Source: Liolophura sinensis (lineage: Eukaryota; Mollusca; Polyplacophora; Chitonida; Chitonidae). Taken from it: DNA of 64,000 bases. The DNA lies in NCBI RefSeq assembly GCF_032854445.1, contig NC_088298.1:13131504-13195503 (forward strand), read 5' to 3'. How positions within the stretch are numbered: the stretch's first letter is position 1; every line of letters begins with the position of its first letter. The position numbers and the translations under genes are program-made. Below the pieces are notes generated by a model. That model did no database searches, was not told the origin of the DNA, and saw only the letters and a program-made list of their open reading frames with translations. Shown piece by piece: positions 47,141-58,758 of this stretch.

Positions 47141-47453
47141 GTTCATGAAACTTTGTAAGTCATATTTCTCGTGACATTTTCGTAAATGAAGATGCCTAAA
47201 GGTTTCCAATAATCAATGAAAAAAGTTACGAAAAAACTGCAAGTGGGCAGGAAGCAGTATATAACAAACGGTGTGTTTGACAGAGCGCAATCGACAGGTC
47301 TGACAATCAACTGTCAACTTGGTGAACACTGGTCATCATCCTATGTTTTTCTGAAAAAAGGACACTTCAAACCCTTTTCATTAGTTGACCGTAACACATA
47401 TAGCAATTCTAAAACTGATACCCCGTTACAAACACATATACACTCACATGTTA

Positions 47454-48841
47454 CAGGGTGGGCCAATAAAATGTTACCATTTCTAATCGCCCACTACTTT
47501 TTTGTGTGAGAATATGTGTTACATATCTTTTCATGAATCTGTCACAGGAGAACAAAATTTTTGTTTGATACCAAATATCACCTATTTTTGTCTCTATTTC
47601 TGAGTAAAGATCAATAATTAATAACGTGTTCAATCCACGCGCCTCTCCTCTGAATCACAGTAGCTACGTGAACATTGAAGTCTGTGATAACGCGGTCACA
47701 CATATCCAATGGAATCCTCCGAAATTCCTGACGAATGTTCGCCTTCAGAGCCTCTATTGTCTGCGGATTGTTGGCATAGACTCTTTCTTTCAAATCACCC
47801 CAAAGGAAATAATCAGCTCGGGAAAGATCAGGGGAGTGTGCCGGCCATGGGTTGTCAGTTCTACGCGAGATAAGCCTGTCTCCAGGGAAATACCGCCGGA
47901 GGTATTCCAATGACACATTCGAGCAATGTGGGGTTGCACCATCCTGCTGATAAATCACAGTGTTCATGTCAATCCCTTGCTTCCTCCGTAGCGCTGGGAT
48001 AAATTTCCTCCTCATCATTTCCACATATCGCTCCGTGTTGATTGTCACTGGACGTCCGCGCTCGTCTTCAAACCAATACGGCCCGATTATTTCACTCCTA
48101 CCAATAGCACACCACACAGTAACTTTTTCGGTACTTGGGGGGCGAACAACATGTTCATGAGGTTGGCCCTGGGCCCAGAATCTCATATTCTGCTTATTAA
48201 CATGTCCACTGAGATGGAAATGTGCCTCATCGCTAAAAAAGATCAAGTCCAGCAAATTAGGCTGGTTTTCAATGCGCTGACTGATGTTAACACAAAAGTT
48301 TCGTCTCTCTTCCTTATTTGCTGCAGTCTGAGATTGTAAAATCTGAATTTTGTAGGGAAACAGATGGAGATCTTGGTGCATTATCCGTCTAACAGTTGTC
48401 CTTGAGAGATTGACCTCCTGTGACAAACGTCTCGTTGATTTCCGTGGTGATTCCTCCAAACGTTGTCTCAGAGCCTCAATATTGTTATCTGTCCTCGAAG
48501 ACCGTGGCCGACCACTGTGTCCTTTATTTTTATCACCAACACTACCTGTTTCTCTAAACTTTTCTAGCAGACGCCTGATTGTCAGTCTACTGGGAGGATT
48601 TTTCCCCGGAAAGTCCCTTCTGAATTGTCTCTGAGTGAGAACTACCGAATTTGTAGCGAAATAAGCTTCCACAATCTTAATCCTCTCTTGCACCGTATAT
48701 CGAGTAGCTGGATCCATTCTGATGCTTCTGGATAAAAATCTAAGGCCTCATCTAGGATTCACCTGAATTTGAAAGAAATATATTAATTATTGTTGAAATG
48801 GCAGGAATTTCTTAATGGTAACATTTTATTGGCCCACCCTG
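47454..48841 (-). mobile_element. Mariner-like (IS630-Tc1-mariner) transposon, structurally intact
   Basis: Length 1,388 bp. Perfect 28-bp inverted repeats begin CAGGGTGGGCCAATA at 47,454 and end with the exact complement at 48,841. TA dinucleotides flank both ends (47,452-47,453 and 48,842-48,843), the expected target duplication. The single gene inside is open from start to stop, so the copy is either recent or under constraint. Confidence 0.95.
47611..48717 (-). CDS. Mariner-like transposase, 368 aa, open
   Basis: The protein would bind its inverted repeats and cut and paste the element at TA sites. Residues about 10-50 form the first helix-turn-helix (TQRQFRRDFPG...TIRRLLEKF), followed by a GRPR AT-hook-like linker (residues 69-72) and a second HTH (RLSQEVNLSRTTVRRIM, about 97-113). 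The catalytic residues I assign are D163 (FFSDEAHF), D259 (YQQDGATPH) and D302 (SPDLSRADYFLW). With 42 residues between the last two, it departs from classical mariner (DD34D) and Tc1 (DD34E); I do not assign a named subfamily. The N-terminal type resembles the DUF4817-containing transposases common in arthropods and molluscs. No lesion is visible. The gene sits 124 bp inside the right end and 157 bp from the left. Confidence 0.93.
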   Translation of the reverse strand: MDPATRYTVQERIKIVEAYFATNSVVLTQRQFRRDFPGKNPPSRLTIRRLLEKFRETGSVGDKNKGHSGRPRSSRTDNNIEALRQRLEESPRKSTRRLSQEVNLSRTTVRRIMHQDLHLFPYKIQILQSQTAANKEERRNFCVNISQRIENQPNLLDLIFFSDEAHFHLSGHVNKQNMRFWAQGQPHEHVVRPPSTEKVTVWCAIGRSEIIGPYWFEDERGRPVTINTERYVEMMRRKFIPALRRKQGIDMNTVIYQQDGATPHCSNVSLEYLRRYFPGDRLISRRTDNPWPAHSPDLSRADYFLWGDLKERVYANNPQTIEALKANIRQEFRRIPLDMCDRVITDFNVHVATVIQRRGAWIEHVINY

Positions 48842-48843
48842 TA

Positions 48844-49802
48844 TATGTTTTACAAATGAAAAATGGAGGAAAATATTTTTGAACACAGATTTGTTGGGTA
48901 AGATGCCTTTCAAATTCTTACCTTATCGCCACACCCGCTTTCAAGTTTTGTGAAAGTGCTCTTCAGAACGAGAATCTTAAGCGTGCGGTATAATTTGTCA
49001 CTGGCAAACTCGTCTTAGGGGTGACTCTTGCTTGGGACAATTGGTGTTTTTTCTAGTGAGGTATCGTGTTCAGATCCATCACTCACTAGTTTGTCTTCTA
49101 CCGTATACCAGGAGGTTTGTCGGGTAGGCCCTTCACAAGGAGGTTTGTCAGATAAGCCTTGCACCAGGTTTGTCAGGTAGGCCTTACCCCAAGAAGTTTG
49201 TTAGGTATGCCTACTGGAAGAAGGGTGGTTGTATTCAGTTGGCTTCAGTTTTACTCAAACCTAAAACTGACTTTAAAACTTTACTCACCAATGAAGTATT
49301 TTGAGGGCCATTGGCCTATATCAGAAAATATATATTTTATTTTATTATTACATATAGATATATACATATAGTGTTTACTAGATTAAACATTATAAAAACA
49401 TATTGGTGTTCTGGTTTTAACTGATTTGGATGTTCTCATTAGCTTATCAAAAACCATTTTCCGCCTCTGGCTTTCAACTTGTTCACGCCACGACAGCGCA
49501 GAATTATTTCCGATGTTGCCTTAAACCATAATCATTCATTCATTCATTGCAATGAAATAAATAAATACAAAGAATGCTGGGCAATTACTGTATCAGACCA
49601 AGGCATGAGTTTTCTTACACGCGAGGTTGGGTTTAAAATCGGCCTAAGGCCGGAATTTGGAGGTTCCACTGCTCTCACTGTCTGTGGGGACTTGGGGACT
49701 ATAAGCAGTAGACGATGTTCTTGTGGCCATGTGCTCAGTTTTGCATTCCTTCAAGAACACCAGAAGGTGTATGATCTGCAGATCTATGCACAAAAAGAGT
49801 GT
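48844..49802. other. Region after the mariner-like element, no gene seen
   Basis: Contains a small tandem repeat (49,088-49,215). A 109-codon plus-strand frame at 49,479-49,808 has no motif I know and no supporting context. Confidence 0.5.
49088..49215. repeat. Short tandem repeat, about four units of 27-34 bp
   Basis: Repeated core AGGTTTGTCGGGTAGGCC with variants (AGGTTTGTCAGATAAGCC, AGGTTTGTCAGGTAGGCC, AAGTTTGTTAGGTATGCC). Confidence 0.75.
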
Positions 49803-50277
49803 ATATAAGCCTAAGTTGATTGTAAATCGCTAGGATCATGATCGTAGCCTTACAATCAACACACCCCTCACAAAGGAACTGTAAGCTAAGATACAAGCAG
49901 CTATAACTTACAATCAGAAATTACAATCAGGTCGGCCCATTCACTATCGCCCCAAAATTAAGGTAAAGTACAAATACATGCTTTAGGTATAATGTTAGCT
50001 ATTACTTTTGGACTCAGTTTGCAAAGTATTTTTGCATATGTTGTTATTGTTAGCTGCTGAGTCAATAGAATATAGAACTCTTTTGAAAATGAGGGCAAGA
50101 AAAGATTTTGGCCCGTACATTGTCCATTTACACTGGCCACCTTTATGAACGAATCGGCCTTATAAAGTTTACAATCGCCTTACAGTTCCTATGAGCAACT
50201 CATTTTGACAATCAACAGTAAACTCATTTGCAGGGCTTACAATCGATTGTAGCTACGAAATCTTTGTGCGAGCTGCC
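49803..50277. mobile_element. MITE with GGCAGCTTGCACAAAG-type end, copy 1
   Basis: Shares blocks with 54,300-54,700: AAGCCTAAGTTGATTGTAAA, AGAAATTACAATCAG, and a stretch with TTAGCTGCTGAGTCA and GAGGGCAAGAAAA. The right end CTTTGTGCGAGCTGCC (50,262-50,277) is the near-complement of the left end of the related foldback at 52,683. The left end is eroded. Confidence 0.65.
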
Positions 50278-50369
50278 TTAGGAGGTTACATGTGGAAAAC
50301 TCTCACAATCACTTACCAAAGGTCAGTGGATTATTTACAACAGCCCATCTGATTTTCTCCACTTCCAAA

Positions 50370-50443
50370 ACTGGCCGCCATCGTATAAGTGAAAAATTGT
50401 TGGGTATGGTTTTAAGCATTCATGAAATAAATAAATAAATAAT
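50370..50443 (+). mobile_element. SINE 3' fragment
   Basis: CTGGCCGCCATCGTATAAGT followed by AAATAAATAAATAAATAA. Confidence 0.75.
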
Positions 50444-50529
50444 AACGACACTTCCTAGAAATATTTGCTTCCGTAATCGGTGAAGCATAGTCAATTGTCT
50501 GATGGAAAACATTGGACCTGCTCTATTTC

Positions 50530-50761
50530 TAGACACTTACCCAAGAAGTCAGGAGACTGCGGTCGTTATGAGTTCAAGTCCAGCTCATGGCCGCTTCCTT
50601 TCGGTCGTACAGAAACATGTACGACGGAAGGTCTGCAGGCCACCTGATGCTGTTCCGGTTTCCTCCCACCATAACGCTGGCCGGGTGCCATTGTTTTAGT
50701 GAATATTCTTGTGCGCGGCGTAACCCCATCAATCAAATCAATAAATAAATAAATAAATAAA
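50530..50761 (+). mobile_element. SINE copy with small internal duplication
   Basis: Has GAGTTCAAGTCCAGCTC, TTTCCTCCCACCATAACG and an (AAAT)n tail. The segment around CGTACAGAAACATGTACGAC looks like a local duplication. Confidence 0.78.
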
Positions 50762-50835
50762 GGCAGAAAATGTGAAAACAAGATGAAGCCAGGTGAGTCC
50801 ATCCTTGTACCATCGCACCATCGTTGCATCGCATG

Positions 50836-50975
50836 GCGATGGCACGAGGCGATGGCACGAAGCGATGACACGATGGCACGAAGAGATGGTATGACGCTAG
50901 CATCGTGTCATCGCTTCGTGTTACGGCTTCGTGCCATCGCCTTCGTGTCATCGCTTCGTGTTACCACGACATCGT
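50836..50975. repeat. Simple repeat that inverts in the middle
   Basis: Units of GCGATGGCACGAA on the left switch to its reverse complement form TTCGTGCCATCGC from about 50,901, so the region can fold into a long imperfect hairpin. Confidence 0.8.
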
Positions 50976-51427
50976 TTCCCATTATTGAGCCATAAGTGAC
51001 GTCTGGCATAATGTTATGTGCTTTTAATTATTGTATATTCAGCTGTCTGTAAAACCAGCTACCAAAATTGCCTTTTGTAAGTGACACGTAGGACATATTC
51101 TTGCACAGAAAAATGAAGTTAGGATACTTTTTTCTAATTCATAATGTTAAACCCAATAAGCCTGGTTTCAGCACCAATAATGCCTGGGCTGTCATAGTTA
51201 TTCAAGAAGTGGCTGGACAGTGAGCATGGAGAGTGATGAGCAAGGAGTATTGTTTTACAGTTGTTGCACCAACATGCGATTAGAACAAACTCCTGGCAGT
51301 AACACGTCCTACTCGAATGTCTCAGCGAATAGACTACATTTTTTTTATCCCGTAACAAAATTTCCTAACATCCATTTATAGCTACGTAATGGCTCAAATA
51401 TGGGTAAATTTATTTTTTCATTTGCTG

Positions 51428-51668
51428 TTTAACGAGGTACTCATAAATATATCACTTCTACGACGGCGGTCATCATTATGGCGGAAAGAAACTGGGGCCA
51501 AGGGGGAAACCTACGACCATCCGCAGGTTGCTAGCAGACCTTCCCACGTGCGGGCGGAGAGGAGGCCAGCATGAGCTGGGCTTCAGCTCACAGCGACTGC
51601 ATTGGTGGGAGGCTACTGGGTCATTGTGTCGTGTTAGCGTGCTAATCCGCTCGGCCACGGAGAGTCCC
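51428..51668 (-). mobile_element. SINE copy, near full length
   Basis: Reverse complement runs from the tRNA-like head (GACTCTCCGTGGCCGAGCG) through the body (TTCCTCTC-like and TGCGGATGGTCGTAGG) to TATATTTATGAGTACC. The head shows an intact A-box-like and a degenerate B-box. Confidence 0.83.
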
Positions 51669-52514
51669 TATGGGTAAATCAATCAGTCATGAGTCCTTTC
51701 GGCCGCCTAAAGGTGATAGTGTATAAGACTGACCTAGAGGATGGTTTTGGATCTCCGCGTCGTCGTCGCGCAATACACCATGTAGCCAGCGTTTGAAATC
51801 GGTTTTGGTCTTCGCCTAAGTATTTTGCGGAATTTGGAAATCAACAAGTAATGAAATTTCTTCCTCCGTCAATATCTGCTGAAACGCAGACAGCAGACGA
51901 CAGTGCCTTTAAAGGCTTTTAACATTTAAAGCCACCTCCCTTTGCTACCATACAAGACGAAAAAAATACGGCTTTCCGGGATCCAAACTCGGTTAAAGTG
52001 CAGAATGGTCACGTGGTACGATGCTATTGATTTGATTGAACCACGTATATAGCTACTGTGTAATGGTATTCTATATAGAGAGTCATATGACGTCGTATTA
52101 TATACACAGTTTGATTCAGTTACATCGTTCATGAAATTTAATCAGTCTTTGTTTTTGATCCCCTTAAGAGCACGGCTAATTACATGTAATTAACCTCACT
52201 ATAAACGTCACCAGTTAATCAGTTGTAAATACCCTGACATATGATATTAATAATCATCAATAATTCATAAACTAATCATAAAGATTTTATTCCGGGTATA
52301 GATCCTTTACATCAGATACAAATTACGGCTATCTGAGTGCTCATCACTCACAAAGTTATAGGCCTATGTTTATATCACAAACGCGTCATCATCAAATTGA
52401 CCGGTTTACGACCACAAGCTGCGACGCATGCGCATTTCAAAACTACACCTCATTAAACTAAGAAGATCACTATCTCCAACAGCAACAGCGGCCCGTCCCA
52501 TCAACGTGGAGGAA

Positions 52515-52632
52515 GGGCCTCCGTAACCGCGGTGGGATAGCGTGCCAGCGCGGCGCAATGCCCTCACGTTGGCTTTCTCTCCGGTCGTACGTGGGAAGGT
52601 CTGGTATCGTTTTGCGGAAGGTCCCACCATAC
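52515..52632 (+). mobile_element. SINE copy, head and part of body
   Basis: GGGCCTCCGTAACCGCGG head, then TGGCTTTCTCTCCGGTCG and ACGTGGGAAGGTCTGG, and a short piece of the TCCCACCATA segment. Confidence 0.7.
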
Positions 52633-52682
52633 TTTTAGTCATGCAACAAATGTCAGTGAGTAAGAGCCGAGAAATAGTCCAG

Positions 52683-52803
52683 GGGCAGCTTGCACAAAGT
52701 GGTGGTAGGCTAAGATGATTGTAACTACCTTGGCGACACATGTTAAAAGCATATTTTGTCATGGTAGTTACGATCAACTTAGCCTACGATCGCCTTATAC
52801 AAG
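52683..52803. mobile_element. Foldback MITE, GGCAGCTTGCACAAAG family
   Basis: About 41-bp arms around a loop of about 30 bp. The left arm contains TAGGCTAAGATGATTGTAAC and the right arm GTTACGATCAACTTAGCCTA, its near complement. The outer end matches the ends of the larger repeats at 49,803 and 54,300, so this is probably a deletion derivative of them. Confidence 0.7.
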
Positions 52804-53940
52804 AGTCGACGTATAAGCACTATACACAGAGTAAGGTAGCGTATCAGGTCTTCTACACACCCGTTTTAATGACTTTGAGGATCCCATGTAAGCCTACTAA
52901 AGCGACACCAACATTAATTTTGTTTGAAATATACGATCGACCCAACTTTAAATATCCAAAAATGGAATAGAAATAAAATTGAAAGTCCATCTTTTTATTT
53001 TACCTCATCTTAATAGGGTATTTAGGATTTTCGTGTTTTTCAAGGATTTCCGATCACGCAAATATTTTGACAGAGATAATTTCTGAGACAATCCACATTT
53101 TCCACAAATGAAGATGATTTTACAGTTGTATTCTTATTTTATAGATACCCTTCTTTGACACCGAAAAAATGCATTCTGCCCGAAAAACAAACATTTAAAC
53201 TGGTATGGCAAAAACAAATTTTAAAAATCACCTCACGCACGACTATATATATTGTCCCTAAAGCATCTGCCAAGTTTTCTTGAAAATAAGGAATAGTTTG
53301 GCGGGAAATGTGTTGACAAGATCTTATTTCAAATTCTGCCTTCGAAAGACGATAACATGGAAAATAATTCACGGCATGGAAAAAAATATGCACACCTCAG
53401 CTACGTAATTCTCCACGGCATATCTACAAAGTTTCCTTAATGTCCGTTTAATGAATACATCAGGCAGAGTTGCGTTGACAAAATCTCGTTACACATTTTA
53501 GTATTGAAATTCTCATCTTATTTAAATCTAAACTTTATCTCCAACACGAAGATGACTTCACTGAATTAATTAATCCTGCAAATCTACATTTTGTGTCTAC
53601 CATACCTGACAAGTTTCATAAAAAGCACTGACTAGCTAAAATGGACAGACAGAGAGACAGACGAACTTAGGGTGACCATTCAGAAATACATATATTAAGA
53701 CGTGACTAAGATGGTAAAAACAACTGTTAAAAACATTAATTTTACCCAAATGATTAGAATTAGAATCAATATTATCTAAAGTATTGTTTACAATGTCATA
53801 TCTAAGAGTTGTATTCTTTTTTTTTTCAATGTCTGTATACAACGAAAACCTCATTCATAACTTAAAATGGCGTAATTAACATTAGATTTAAAACATACAT
53901 AGGATAGAAATTAGTTCAAGCTTGCATTCAAAATAACCTT

Positions 53941-54136
53941 GTGATGAGTGCGCCTCTCTCTGTGAGTTCAAGTCCAGCCTATACTGGCTTCCTCTCCGGT
54001 CGGACGTGGGGAGGTCTGTCAGCAACCGGTGGTTGATTGTGGGTTTCCCTCGGATTCTGCGCAGTTTCCTTCCACCATAATGCTGGTCACCAAATATTCT
54101 TGAGTACGATGGAAAATACCAATCAAATATATAAAC
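53941..54136 (+). mobile_element. SINE copy
   Basis: GAGTTCAAGTCCAGCC, GGCTTCCTCTCCGGTCGG, TTCCTTCCACCATAATGCTG, ATTCTTGAGTACGATGG and a short AAAT-type tail. Confidence 0.8.
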
Positions 54137-54299
54137 AAAACAATTAATACAAGACAAAAGCTACACGAAACACAAATGGTCAGTAAATAAGTCCCTCACT
54201 TATTACCAATGAGTGAGGTTTAAGGTTTGAGGTTTAATACGTTATATTTGGTTCAGACTTCTTGAGAGCAGCTTTAGGAATACGCCAGTAAATAACCTG

Positions 54300-54700
54300 G
54301 GACCGCTTGCACAAAGGGATAGTAAGCCTAAGTTGATTGTAAATCCCTAAGATCTTGATCCTAGCCTTAGCTTACAATTAACACTATCTTGCACGAAGGG
54401 ATTATAAGCTATGACAGTTGTAATTTACAATTAGAAATTACAATCAGATCGACCTTGAGTAAATATTTACAATCGTCCCAAATTTAACGTTAAATACAAA
54501 TATTTGCCTGTTATAGTCAGTACTTTTGGACGACGTTTGTAAAGATGTGCAATGCAATTGTCTCAAAAAGATTTTACGAGCAGTTTTTCACATGTTAGCT
54601 GTTGAATCAGTATGATGTAAAACTCTTTTTTAAAACGAAGGCAAGAAAAAGGCAGGAACACTGCCCATTTTCGCAGGCCACGTTTATCTGCGAGTCAAAT
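54300..54700. mobile_element. MITE with GGCAGCTTGCACAAAG-type end, copy 2
   Basis: The left end ACCGCTTGCACAAAGGG is followed by AAGCCTAAGTTGATTGTAAA, GAAATTACAATCAGATCG and AAGGCAAGAAAAAGGC, matching copy 1 in order. The right end runs up to the truncated TLR-3 pseudogene. Confidence 0.65.
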
Positions 54701-54809
54701 CGCGATTGTAACTTCAAAAATTTACTGATTTTACTGATCGATTGTAACTTCAAAAAAATTGCTGATCCTGATCCTGAAGAAGCACTCTTCTTCAGGGAGC
54801 TCATCTTCC

Positions 54810-56885
54810 CATCGCCCTCGGCATCTGATGAACTGGAATGCCCTCCATCAGCACACAGATGATGACGTCATCCCTGCCTTCTTCCAGGCATTTTATGCCG
54901 GCATACTCGATTTCAAGAGGACCGTATCTGGAATCCAGAGACGCTGGGCCGATGATCAACAAAATCCTGATACTCTCTTTCATTTTTTCTCACTATATCT
55001 CATGAATGGGTTTTTCCTGGAATGAAATCCCTGTCGTGAATACAGAGTCGGACCAGGTCGTCCATCTGTTCAAATTTGGGCCTCAACTGTCGAATGACAC
55101 GTTCGTGGTCGTGAGAAGTATAAGCCACAAAGGCGTCGTAGATATACTAATGGTCAACAAACATGTTCTCAGGGGGGCATCAGTTTAGTACAGAGGCAGT
55201 ATCTGAGGTTTAATCGGTAACGATTTACCACAACAAACAGGAAAATTACGAATAGTAGAGCCAGGATATCAACCACTGACATTATCAGATACGTATGACT
55301 TACGCACTTCAAAATCCACTAACTGTAGCTAAAGTTCTGGAGAGTCGCAGCGGATTGTCGCTGAACAGAACCTGGAAAGGGTGTCCACTGTCAGCTTGCA
55401 ACGTCCACTTATCCAACTTACTCATTTCCTGAGACTCTAAATGGCTCTAAAAAGTTAAATCCAGCTTTAAGAGATGCGTAAAACTGGCCTGGGTAGTCTC
55501 TGCAACTTGTTAATAGTCAAACTAATTTCTCTCAGTTTATGGTTTCTGATAAAAAGTGCCAGGTCCATATCTGTCAGCTTGTTCCCAGATATGCCCAAGT
55601 TCCCTGGACAGTAGCGCAAAGACGATCGAAAGCGTAAGGCTCGTTCCATATATGGACAGTTGGACAGCTTGAGAGTATTTTTTTTTTTTGGAAAAATATC
55701 TGAAATAAAATCGAGGTATGTTCTGAGGCCTGAAAGATAGAGATACGTAACGTTTGCTTCTCCGCTGGCGAGTTGAAACCAACACATTTTCATGTTGTCA
55801 TAAGCAGCTGCTAATTGCCACAGGTTGGGTGAGATATTGAAATTGAATTGAACTTCACCGGTGATTGAAATCAACTGTCGCACCCACTGACACTGAACCA
55901 TAAGACGTTTCCTGGAAGAGCTTTACTGGGTAAGCCATACCCTGAAAACAATCGTGATCTCCGCACACCACATTTGGGATGAGTGTTCCTGCATCCCTTT
56001 GGCTGAAATCAATATACTTTCCCTTCACACCTTTTCGAAAGTAAGCCATCAAATTTACTGGTAAGAAGTTTACTGCGTGCCATCACATATTAAGTTTTCC
56101 CAGGTAGTCAAGTTGTATAGGGTTTCGCGAGTGTTCCCAGACAAAGTTCCCGTTGACCATCGCCAAAATGATCGCCGTCATATTATTACCTTCTAGATTC
56201 TTCAGAGACAGAAGAACGCTACGGAACTCGAGCTTAGGGTTAAAACTGAAGTCCAATAGTTCCGGAGAAGTTAAATAGTCGAAAGTGCCTGTCGCAATGA
56301 ATTTGTCAGCGCACTAGTTTTCGATTCCTGACAGTAACCTCTCTGCACCCCCATGAAGATGTCCTCCTTTATGGCGTACAGATTGCATTTTCTGTCGTCT
56401 GGATACTTACCTACTTTGCCATCGGTGATAGAAAATTGTTGTGAGTTCTTTCAGCATCTTGGAACCATCCTCAAACTCGAGAGCGCGAGGAAAATCTGGA
56501 AACAACGTCGTAAGTTGCTTGATTTTGCTCAAAGAAAAATTTATTCCTTTCCAAGGAGCAAGCAGTTCAAACCTCTGAATACTTATGGCTCTCAAACTCA
56601 CAAGAAATTTGAACAGCTCAGCTGTTAAGTATCTGGGAAAATACCCCACAGGATTGCCTGACAAGTTCAATGAGATTTCCAAGTCCTTTAAAAGCTCCCA
56701 GCTGGAGCACACCAAGTCTGCTACTTGTGAAATCAAGCGTAACCAATTTGGATATGGTCAAGAAGGTGTCATTCACAGAAATGCTGTTCTTGCTCAAGTC
56801 ATTCCTTGCTGGTCTTTGTAAAACATACCCTCAGGCCCATAAGACAGTCCTCTTTTTCGGCAGTCAAGAAACTGATAAGCCCTGA
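54810..56885 (-). pseudogene. Toll-like receptor pseudogene (TLR-3), inverted and truncated
   Basis: On the minus strand from about 56,885 the DNA reads like the LRRNT and LRRs of TLR-1 and TLR-2, in pieces: 56,736-56,407 (SLNLSGNPVGYFPRYL, then SLRAISIQRFELLAPWKGIN), 55,901-55,467 (LRRs with NKLTDMDLALF and INKLQRLPR), and the TIR domain at about 55,180-54,810. TIR box 1 survives in one frame behind a stop codon near 55,155; a frameshift near 55,015 leads to the piece with LLIIGPASLDSRYGPLEIEY. The TIR ends abruptly at HQMPRAM, about 40 codons short of the family end, next to a MITE. At least four frame breaks are visible, plus missing LRRs around 56,050-56,330. It cannot encode a receptor. 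Confidence 0.88.
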
Positions 56886-57403
56886 TTGCTCTTTCATAAA
56901 TGAAATGCACGGATTGTTACTCTTTCATAACACTACGTGTATACACATTTTCTGACGTCACGCTTAAGACCTTTCCGAGCTATCAATGAAGAACACGAAA
57001 TTGACCAATCATAGGCAATATTGTTGCAAATATGTCAATCGGATGTCCCACACACTGGTTTACAAATGTCCCATATTTCTGACGTCATAATTGCTTTCAC
57101 AAGGAATGGAATGAAAAGTTACGTTGTCACGAGAGTGGGTGGTGAGACATCGGATGTGTTGGACCGATCCATCTATAACATGATCTGCAAGTAACATACC
57201 GAAAATTTCGGTATGTTCGATCCAAGTACAAACGCTTTTAGATGTTCCAAAGGAGCTCATCTTCGTAGTTTTCTTTTAACATTCCTAGAAACGTGTATAG
57301 TTACGTCCTTCAAAATACATGACATGTTCACTGAAGTAGTACTAACATTGTTTATTTTGTTCTTTTCGTGTTTTTTCACCTCTGCTCAAATTCTGATTTA
57401 AGA
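56886..57403. other. Short gene-free spacer
   Basis: Sequence upstream of TLR-3 in its own orientation. No preserved splice acceptor like GTTGCAG is evident at the expected distance. I see no further feature. Confidence 0.45.
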
Positions 57404-57407
57404 AATA

Positions 57408-57575
57408 ATGTTCGCGTCAGGGTAGTCTAACGGTAGTTTTACATCAAATCGATGTGGAAGAGTTTACAAGTTTTAGGTCGAAGGCAAAGCCTGAGACCTA
57501 AAATATAAACTCTTCCACATCGATTTGATGTAATACGACCGTTAGACTACCCTGACGAGAACATTATTTCTATTC
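57408..57575. repeat. Large foldback, about 63-bp arms
   Basis: The left arm (starting AATAATGTTCGCGTCAGGGT) and the right arm (ending ACCCTGACGAGAACATTATT) are near-perfect reverse complements, including the core ACATCAAATCGATGTGG. The roughly 40-bp loop holds the further palindrome TTTTAGGTC...GACCTAAAA. Confidence 0.9.
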
Positions 57576-58758
57576 TATTACCTTGATAGCAGCAAAATGT
57601 ATTCGTAATTATAAGAAAAACGCCATTACAGTATAGATTAACAGCAAAAAACGCCCCCACTTTCCCTGACACGTTGTTTTCGTCCAACCGAACGTTCTAA
57701 AGGGGCATGACCTAATTCTCGACGACACCATGATGTGTTTTACAGTGGGTGTTAAAATGCGATGCTAAATATTACGGACGTGCTTCACGACTAGAATGGA
57801 ATAATAGAAAGAATACGTTTGTTTCTCGAAAACAATTCCGACTATAAAATATAGCACTATAAAGTAAAACATCTGCAGGGTTGCTTTCATATTGTCCTGC
57901 ATTCAGCTAAGACGCTGTTATCACGGTGGGCTTCGGTAAGACAGGCACGGTGTCAAACAGCGACAAACACTGACAGTGAGCCGGGGAGGTCGCTCGTTGC
58001 TGGAAGCGAGAGTTCGGGGAGATCAAAAGTTTTCCCAAACTCTGTCTGACGAGCTAAAGGAGCTGGAAACCTCTGGCATCAACAAAACGACAACAAAAGT
58101 GGGGAGCTCAACTGTTTAAGCGTAATTAAAGTTTGAATTACGTACCAAAAAAAAAAATAATAATTGAAACACAAAATTAGTTTAATAATAGTTTGATACT
58201 GAATATTATTTGGTTTACTTGTGTAAATGCTTTGCGGTCGTGTTGTATTCTGTATCAAATTCATAAACACTGGGTAAGGAATGTTGAAATAATGGAACAC
58301 TTCAGATTGCATTTTCAATTTAATATTAATTTCTCAATATATATTGATAAATAACAAAACAATAAAAACATCACAGATATGTGTTTATGTTTATTATAAG
58401 TAAGCAAATAAATATATTATAATTTATATGTTGAAGGTATCATGAAAATAAATATGATTTGCGTTTATTATATTGTGAAAAATAGTGGATGGCTATCACA
58501 ATTTAAATTTGTAATGACGCAATCTGTGCAAAGTTATATGTACATTAAACCAGCCTCGTGCACATGTTTCACTCAGTGCGCTGTACCAGTTACGTAAAAT
58601 ATACACGTCACACTCATGCATAAAGGTCACATGATGTACCAAATTTGAAGATCTGGGTCAACGGCAATATATTGGCGGCAGTCATACAATAGCGTTCGCA
58701 GAGAGAAAACATGAGTAAACGGACTGAACATTGTGGATAAAAAAAACAACAGTTTAAC

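Larger units (their letters stand above)
50278..51427. other. Repeat-rich, gene-free stretch
   Basis: Contains two SINE pieces (50,370-50,443 and 50,530-50,761) and an orientation-switching simple repeat (50,836-50,975). No coding signal seen. Confidence 0.55.
51669..53940. other. Gene-free stretch with one SINE and one foldback
   Basis: Apart from the SINE piece at 52,515-52,632 and the foldback at 52,683-52,803 I see nothing with structure. Frames here are short and lack motifs. Confidence 0.5.
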
